Positions 41,833-46,481 of a stretch of 46,481 bases of DNA are shown one piece after another. Numbering within the stretch: the stretch's first letter is position 1; each line of letters starts with the position of its first letter. The position numbers were made by a program, and so were the translations under genes. The stretch covers positions 1 to 46,481 of the forward strand of contig JALONO010000025.1 of the NCBI GenBank assembly GCA_025454895.1. Reading direction: 5' to 3'. Under the pieces are notes generated by a model. That model was not told the DNA's origin. It saw only the letters and a list, made by a program, of their open reading frames with translations, and ran no database searches. This DNA comes from Bernardetiaceae bacterium (GTDB lineage Bacteria; Bacteroidota; Bacteroidia; Cytophagales; Thermoflexibacteraceae).

Positions 41833-41946
41833 TCTGGCATCATGCCAAAATCAAATAGAGATCGCCCATTTCCTATCTTTTAAATGATTGATAATCAAAA
41901 GAGTTTTTGCGTGTTGATAATGAGCATCTTAGCTTAATTCGGAGGA

Positions 41947-42016
41947 AGTCCCTCCCCGACGGACGGCAAAAACGGGAGTTTTTGAGCGGGTAAGTGCGGC
42001 TGCTTGGGGTGGGGCC
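41947..42016 (+). repeat. Dispersed CCCTCCCCGACGGA...GGGTGGGGCCA element, copy 2
   Basis: Same ends as the element at 23694-23776. Its internal hairpin has a different sequence, CAAAAAC with GTTTTTG around GGGA (about 41967-41984), so pairing is kept while bases change. It is 85 bases from an inverted copy at 42101. Confidence 0.75.
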
Positions 42017-42100
42017 AAGACGGGCGGGTCAAACAACGTTTTTGCAATAAAGCTCACTCACAAATGTATTGATGAAAATTATATCTAAATTCCACTCTTT

Positions 42101-42145
42101 TTGGCCCCACCCTGGCCCTCTCCGTCGGGGAGGGAAGGCAATTCT
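42101..42145 (-). repeat. Dispersed CCCTCCCCGACGGA...GGGTGGGGCCA element, shortened inverted copy 3
   Basis: On the minus strand it reads AATTGCCTTCCCTCCCCGAC followed by GGAGAGGGCCAGGGTGGGGC. The internal hairpin present in the other copies is missing. With copy 2 it forms an inverted pair flanking an AT-rich 85-base stretch. Confidence 0.7.
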
Positions 42146-42226
42146 GAAGCGCGTAGGAGGTGGCAGAAAAGAGGCCAGTTTAAGTCAACTATCTGATTTT
42201 CAATATGCAAAAACTCTAAAGATAAC

Positions 42227-42257
42227 AATCATTTAATCATGCAATCATTAAGTCATT
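42227..42257 (-). repeat. Dispersed ATGATTGCATGATT repeat, copy after DUF2279
   Basis: 42227-42249 is the exact reverse complement of 20334-20356; the adjoining 42241-42257 also equals 27546-27562. It lies 7-37 bases beyond the DUF2279 stop, in the same sense as that gene. Confidence 0.8.
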
Positions 42258-42263
42258 TCAGAA

Positions 42264-43166
42264 TCACCCCACCCAAAGCCCGGCTCCCCGGCCCAAGCCC
42301 GTGGCCCACAGCAGGGCCGGGGCGGGGCAACGGTACGCCTGGGCGGCGAAAAAAGCGGCTTGCCAGCCCGGCCCGGTAAGCCCGAGGGATTGTTGCACGT
42401 AGGCCCAGTCTAGGTCCACGCCCACGAAGAACCGCCGGAAGGCCCCATAGCCTTGGGCCAGGTTTTGCTGCGGTTGGCCGTACACCAGGCCGCCCGCCCC
42501 GTAGCCGATGGCCAGCCGCCAGGGCGTGGGCTTCTCAGGCTCCGCGTCCTCGGGGTTGCGCCAGGGGCGGAGCAGCCAATTGCCCCCCACCGATAACCAA
42601 TAAGTTTGCCCGTTGTAGTCTTTGATCAGCCGCTCGCCCAGGTGGCGGCCCAGGCGTTCGGGGCGGGCGGTGGCCAGGGTGCTGGGCCAAAACGCGAACC
42701 GCGCCTGCAAATCGGCGGCGGGCAGCCAGCGGGCTTGGGCAAAGTAAAGCACCGCCCCCAGGGTGTTGGCTAGCAGATCACCGGGGCTGGCCCCGTAGCC
42801 GGGCTGGCGGCCGTCCAGCCACTCGATGGGGGCCAGGGCGGCCCAGCCCCACACGGGGGCCTGGGCCAGGGCACTCGCCGGCGGCACCCCGGCCCACTGG
42901 GCCAGGCCCTGGGCCAGGCGGCTCAATTGAAACGCCGAGTAAGCGTGGCCCACCTTGTCCATTTGTTGCCACTGGGCGTTGTCGTCGAACCAGTGGAACT
43001 CCTCGCTGGGTTGCTCGTACCAGAGTTTGCCCAGGGCCCAGAGCGTGCCGCCGTAGGCTACCGCCGCCCCGGCCCGCAAAAACCGCCGCCGGCCAGCCAG
43101 CGGGGCGGGGGCAGGCCGGTGGCCCCACAAACGCCGCCACCAATTACTGAGGCTGCGGCCCGCCAT
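42264..43166 (-). CDS. DUF2279 family protein
   Basis: A 300-residue protein. An Arg-rich N-terminus precedes a hydrophobic segment (AAVAYGGTLWALGKLWY, residues 33-50), which would be a signal anchor. The DUF2279 landmarks are FHWFDDNAQWQQMDKVGHAY near residue 57, a W-G-x-x-A-L-A-P-I-E-W-L-D-G block, SPGDLLANTLGAVLYFAQ, and an NGQTYWLSVGGNW segment. Family function is unknown; members are envelope proteins of Bacteroidota. The start overlaps the end of gldC by 23 bases, so the two are probably one operon. Confidence 0.85.
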   Translation of the reverse strand: MAGRSLSNWWRRLWGHRPAPAPLAGRRRFLRAGAAVAYGGTLWALGKLWYEQPSEEFHWFDDNAQWQQMDKVGHAYSAFQLSRLAQGLAQWAGVPPASALAQAPVWGWAALAPIEWLDGRQPGYGASPGDLLANTLGAVLYFAQARWLPAADLQARFAFWPSTLATARPERLGRHLGERLIKDYNGQTYWLSVGGNWLLRPWRNPEDAEPEKPTPWRLAIGYGAGGLVYGQPQQNLAQGYGAFRRFFVGVDLDWAYVQQSLGLTGPGWQAAFFAAQAYRCPAPALLWATGLGRGAGLWVG

Positions 43167-43491
43167 GCTCCCGCTTGATGTGTTGCACCAGCATGTCGCA
43201 AAGGTTCTCCATCAGGTCGGCCATGTGGGCATCGTTGGTGGCCCGGCGCACTACATCGGCCAGGCCCCCGATGGTGTCCACCACGGTGCGTTTCATCTCG
43301 TCCACGGGCAAGTCCTTGGCCCACAGGTCAATCCGCAGCGTTTCCTTGCGCTGGTGGTCCCACAGCGACAGGTTCAGGGCTTTGGCCTCGGCGGGCGCGT
43401 CGCCAGGCCCGTCGGTGGCTTGCCAAAATATTTTCTCGGGTACGTTCTGGTCGTCGAGCTCAATATGGAAACGGATTTCCGAAGTTTTCAT
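43144..43491 (-). CDS. gldC: Gliding-motility protein GldC
   Basis: A 115-residue soluble protein. ATG 43491 gives MKTSEIRFHIELDDQNVPEK, and the remaining landmarks FWQATDG, AEAKALNLSLWDH, TLRIDLWAKDLPVDEMKR and the Asp-rich C-terminal helix (ATNDAHMADLMENLCDML) are those of GldC. GldC was linked to gliding in Flavobacterium but is also present in non-gliding Bacteroidota and its biochemical role is unknown. It overlaps the downstream DUF2279 gene. Confidence 0.9.
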   Translation of the reverse strand: MKTSEIRFHIELDDQNVPEKIFWQATDGPGDAPAEAKALNLSLWDHQRKETLRIDLWAKDLPVDEMKRTVVDTIGGLADVVRRATNDAHMADLMENLCDMLVQHIKREHGGPQPQ

Positions 43492-43628
43492 AACCCTATT
43501 ATAAAGTGGCGGCAAAGTTGGGCAATAATTGCAACACCGCTAGCCCGTTGGCAGCAAATTGATGGTAATGCACACATTGTCAAATCATTAGTTGCTTCAA
43601 CTTTCTTCCTCTAACCTTAAAAAAGTAC

Positions 43629-43830
43629 TTTTGGCGCCAGGAGCGGGGCGTTTTTAAAGCGGCGGCGGTGCGGCACCCTACGGGGTTCGCTCGCGCTCCC
43701 GTATGCGCGCGGGCAGGCACCGGGGTGTCCGGCAAAGCCAGGCCGCCCCCGCACCTGCCCGCGCGCATACCTGGGGCCCCAACCCCAGCCCTCCGGTCGC
43801 CGGGCGGGGCCACCGGTTCGTTGCCAATCC
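43629..43830 (-). repeat. Palindromic dispersed repeat with conserved tail, copy 2
   Basis: Opposite-strand copy of 25141-25342. A perfect 17-base inverted repeat (43701-43717 with 43754-43770) flanks the core containing GTGTCCGGC and CCAGGCC, the reverse complement of the core in copy 1. The tail (43629-43679) carries TTTTGGCGCC, CGTTTTTAAAG and CGGCGGTGCGGCACC. It occupies the space between gldC and the divergent 5'-nucleotidase gene, so it lies in or near that promoter region. Confidence 0.85.
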
Positions 43831-43886
43831 CCCACCCACAATTCCCGCGATTTGGTTAATTATGCAAAAACTCCGTTTATCCCCGC

Positions 43887-45368
43887 ATGAAACGTTCTTT
43901 ACTTCACTTGTTGGCCGGGCTGGCCTGCGCCGGGCTGCTGGCTTGCCAAGGCCCCCGGCTCACCTTGCTGGCCATCAACGATGTGTACGAAATCGCCCCG
44001 CTGGCCAACGGCACCGAGGGCGGCATGGCCCGGGTGGCTACCCTGCGCCGCCAACTGCAAGCCCAAAACCCGAACACCTACCTGCTGCACGCGGGCGATT
44101 TCGTAAGCCCGTCCGTGATCGGAACGTTGCGCTACGAAGGCAAGCGCATCGCGGGCCGCCAAATGATCGAGGTCATGAACGCCGCCGGGGTCGACTATGC
44201 CACCTTTGGCAACCACGAGTTCGACATCAGCGGGGCCGACCTGCAAGCCCGGATCGATGAGTCGAACTTTGAGTGGGTGGTGGCCAACTTGCGCCAGCGC
44301 GGGCCGGCGGGCCTAGGGCCGCTGCAACAAGCCCGCAACGGCGAGCCAAAGCCCCTGGCCAGTAGCTTTGTGTTGCCCTTGGGCCAGCGCCAAGTGGGCG
44401 TGCTGGCCGTGGCCATCCCCACCGCCAACCCGTTTGCCGAGTTTGAAGACCCCCTGGTGGCGGCTGAGCGGGAGTACCAGGGCCTGGCCGCCCGCTGCGA
44501 CTTTGTGATCGCCCTCACCCACCTGGAGGTGGCCCAAGACCTGGAACTGGCCCGGCGGTTATCCGGCCTGCGGCTCATCATCGGGGGCCACGACCACGAA
44601 AACATGCGCCACCAAGTGGGGCAGACCTTGGTTTGCAAGGCCGATGCCAATGCCAAAACCGCCTATGTGCATTACTTGCAACTGCGGGGTAAGCAATTGA
44701 AAATCAAGGCGAAATTGCGGAAAATTGACCCCAGCTTGCCTGCCGACCCCGCTACTGAGCAAGTGGTGGGCAAATGGACGGCCATTGCCAACCAGAGTTT
44801 TGCTGAGATGGGTTTTAACGCCCAGGAAGTGGTGTACCGTGCCCCGGCCCCGCTCGATGGGTTGGAGAAAAGCGTGCGCAACCAGGCTACCAACCTCACC
44901 GAGTTGATCGGCCAGGCGTTTTTGCGGGCGTGCCCCCAGGCCGAGGCGGTGGTGTACAACAGCGGCTCCATCCGGGTCGACGACAAGCTGGCCGGCAACG
45001 TTACCCAGTACGACGTGGTGCGCATTTTGCCCTTCGGCGGCCCGCTGGTTACGGTGGCCCTCAAAGGCCAGTTATTGGCCAAAGCGCTGGCCAGCGGCCA
45101 GGCCAACCGGGGCATTGGCGGTTACTTGCAAACCGTGAACCTGGCCCCCGGCCCCAACGGCCAGTGGCTGCTCAAGGGCCAGCCGCTGGACCCGCAGCGG
45201 ACCTACACCGTGGCCATGACCGACTTCCTGCTCACCGGCCGGGAGGCGGGACTGGATTATCTCACCCCCCAAAATCCTGACATCCAATCGGTTACGCCGG
45301 GGGCTGGCAATAGCCCCGCCGCCGATGTGCGCAAGGCCCTCATCAGTTATCTACTCACCTTAAAATAA
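43887..45368 (+). CDS. 5'-nucleotidase / bifunctional metallophosphatase lipoprotein (UshA-like)
   Basis: A 493-residue lipoprotein with lipobox LLAC (lipidated C20). The N-terminal calcineurin-like phosphatase domain has the metal motifs AINDVYEI, LLHAGDF, GNHEFDI, ALTHLE and GGHDHENM. The C-terminal 5'-nucleotidase domain begins near residue 310 and has YNSGSIRVD, ILPFGGPLVT and LTGREAGLDY. It would dephosphorylate nucleotides or related phosphoesters in the periplasm or at the surface. Both domains look intact. It converges closely on the aminotransferase gene (gap 8 bases). Confidence 0.92.
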   Translation: MKRSLLHLLAGLACAGLLACQGPRLTLLAINDVYEIAPLANGTEGGMARVATLRRQLQAQNPNTYLLHAGDFVSPSVIGTLRYEGKRIAGRQMIEVMNAAGVDYATFGNHEFDISGADLQARIDESNFEWVVANLRQRGPAGLGPLQQARNGEPKPLASSFVLPLGQRQVGVLAVAIPTANPFAEFEDPLVAAEREYQGLAARCDFVIALTHLEVAQDLELARRLSGLRLIIGGHDHENMRHQVGQTLVCKADANAKTAYVHYLQLRGKQLKIKAKLRKIDPSLPADPATEQVVGKWTAIANQSFAEMGFNAQEVVYRAPAPLDGLEKSVRNQATNLTELIGQAFLRACPQAEAVVYNSGSIRVDDKLAGNVTQYDVVRILPFGGPLVTVALKGQLLAKALASGQANRGIGGYLQTVNLAPGPNGQWLLKGQPLDPQRTYTVAMTDFLLTGREAGLDYLTPQNPDIQSVTPGAGNSPAADVRKALISYLLTLK

Positions 45369-45376
45369 GGCCGGGT

Positions 45377-46481
45377 TTACACCTTGGCCGTCACCTGGCT
45401 CATCACCAGTTGAAACCGGTCCAAAAACTGTTCGGCTTCGGCCCATCCCAGGTTGAGGGCGGGCAGCAGCCGTAGCGTATGCTTGTCGGACGAAGAGCCG
45501 GTGAAAATGTGGTGCTGGAACAGCAGCGCGTCGCGCACCAGTTTGGCTTCCAATTCCAGCTCAATGCCGATCATGAGGCCCCGGCCGCGCACCTCGCGCA
45601 CCCCCTCTATGCCGCGCAGTTGGCCCATCAGGTGGCGGCCCAGTTGCTCGGCGTGGGTGATCAATTGCTCTTGTTCAATTACTTCCAATACGGCCAGGGC
45701 AGCGGCACAGGCCAGGTGGCTACCGCCAAACGTAGTGCCCAGCAGGCCCGGCTTGGCCTTAAACTTAGGATGAATGAGCACGCTGGCCACCGGGAAACCG
45801 TTGCCCATGCCCTTAGCGGTGGTGATCAGGTCTGGCTCGACCCCGCTAAAGTGATGGGAGAAAAACCGGCCCGACCGTGCGTAGCCGCATTGTACGCTGT
45901 CGGAGATGAGCACCGCGCCGTGCTGGTCGCAGAGGCGGCGGGCGGTTTGCCAAAAGTCATCGGTACCCACATAAATGCCGCCTAGCCCTTGGATGCCCTC
46001 AATAATCACGGCCGCCACGGTGTCGTCAAAAGCGGCCTCGAGGGCGGCTTGGTCGTTGTAAGGCAAAAATTGCACGTGGGCCCGCGAGTTGATGGGGGCG
46101 GCAATGGCGGGGTTATCGGTAACGGCCACGGCCCCGGCGGTGCGGCCGTGGAACCCACGTTTAAAGGCCAGAACCTTGGTGCGCCCCGTGTGGAACGAAG
46201 CCAATTTAAGGGCGTTTTCGTTTGCCTCGGCCCCGGAGTTGATCAGGAACAGCGAAAAATCCGGGTGGCCCGACAGTTGCCCCAGCTTTTCGGCCAGTTC
46301 GTCTTGCAACGGGTTGAGGATGGAGTTGGAGTAAAACCCAATTTTTTGCAACTGCTCAGTAATTCGCCTTACGTAATGCGGATGGGTATGGCCAATGGAA
46401 ATTACGGCGTGGCCGCCGTAGAGGTCCAGGTATTGTTGGCCGTGTTTGTCCCACAGGTGGCTGCCCACCGCCCGCACTGGC
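45377..46481 (-). CDS. argD: Acetylornithine-type aminotransferase (5' end beyond window)
   Basis: Open to the right window edge on the minus strand; ~368 residues are seen and the N-terminal ~15-25 are missing. Class III PLP aminotransferase motifs: YLDLYGGHAVISIGHTHP, INSGAEANENALKLA, FKRGFHGRTAGA, and the Schiff-base lysine in TTAKGMGNGFP. The PLP-nitrogen aspartate is in LISDSVQCGYARSG, where Ser replaces the usual Glu after Asp. The family in Bacteroidota includes acetyl- and succinylornithine aminotransferases of arginine synthesis. Specificity is not certain from the sequence, and no other arg gene is in the window. Confidence 0.85.
   Translation of the reverse strand, partial: PVRAVGSHLWDKHGQQYLDLYGGHAVISIGHTHPHYVRRITEQLQKIGFYSNSILNPLQDELAEKLGQLSGHPDFSLFLINSGAEANENALKLASFHTGRTKVLAFKRGFHGRTAGAVAVTDNPAIAAPINSRAHVQFLPYNDQAALEAAFDDTVAAVIIEGIQGLGGIYVGTDDFWQTARRLCDQHGAVLISDSVQCGYARSGRFFSHHFSGVEPDLITTAKGMGNGFPVASVLIHPKFKAKPGLLGTTFGGSHLACAAALAVLEVIEQEQLITHAEQLGRHLMGQLRGIEGVREVRGRGLMIGIELELEAKLVRDALLFQHHIFTGSSSDKHTLRLLPALNLGWAEAEQFLDRFQLVMSQVTAKV

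Overview
The window looks like chromosomal DNA of a GC-rich member of the Bacteroidota, most likely order Cytophagales. Evidence: a type IX secretion C-terminal signal on a DUF1501 protein, a GldC gliding-motility homologue, a 7TMR-DISM receptor, a TPR histidine kinase, DUF4199/DUF4494/DUF2279/DUF4442 families, Bacteroidota-style TTTG/TAnnTTTG promoters and a general lack of Shine-Dalgarno sequences. The genus cannot be fixed from this sequence alone. No rRNA, tRNA, CRISPR array or intact transposase was seen.

Layout. 1-8370: a 7TMR-DISM receptor (cut by the left edge) divergent from a TPR histidine kinase, an HD-domain phosphohydrolase, a DUF1800/DUF1501 pair with a type IX secretion signal, and mutM. 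8371-13583: rpoB standing alone with a TTG start and its own terminator, then the B subunit of a 3-oxoacid CoA-transferase. 13584-19663 (minus strand): a coiled-coil lipoprotein, a degenerate Hsp70-like/pseudokinase/transmembrane fusion, a peptidoglycan-binding-domain protein and a PfkB sugar kinase. 19784-24981: DUF4199, a membrane-anchored beta-lactamase-fold hydrolase, a secreted GH13 amylase-family enzyme, an orphan ORF and DUF4494. 25000-30291: a palindromic repeat, nrdB, rplU-rpmA, an arginase-fold protein lacking its metal ligands, and queD-folE overlapping. 30490-33968: a caspase-fold/TPR/coiled-coil scaffold lacking its catalytic dyad, divergent from a YihY/BrkB membrane protein. 34148-36162: an AT-richer restriction-modification locus with a Dam-type methyltransferase and a SacI-like endonuclease interrupted by two in-frame stops. 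36521-38443: a TetR regulator and DUF4442 protein sharing an operator-like site, and an AlkD glycosylase. 38444-46481: repeat-rich spacers, a TPR lipoprotein-like secreted protein, a DUF58 (vWA) protein, gldC-DUF2279, a 5'-nucleotidase lipoprotein and an acetylornithine-type aminotransferase cut by the right edge.

How it works together. Most genes are housekeeping or envelope functions in short transcription units that end in recognisable hairpin terminators. Three proteins keep an enzyme fold but have lost catalytic residues (Hsp70-like/kinase, caspase-like, arginase-like); the first two are large, modular and proline-, TPR- or coil-rich and are the best candidates for an undescribed signalling or scaffold system. 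The spacers carry at least five different repeat families, some with compensatory hairpins or with a fixed position just after stop codons. The restriction-modification locus is the clearest horizontally acquired segment.
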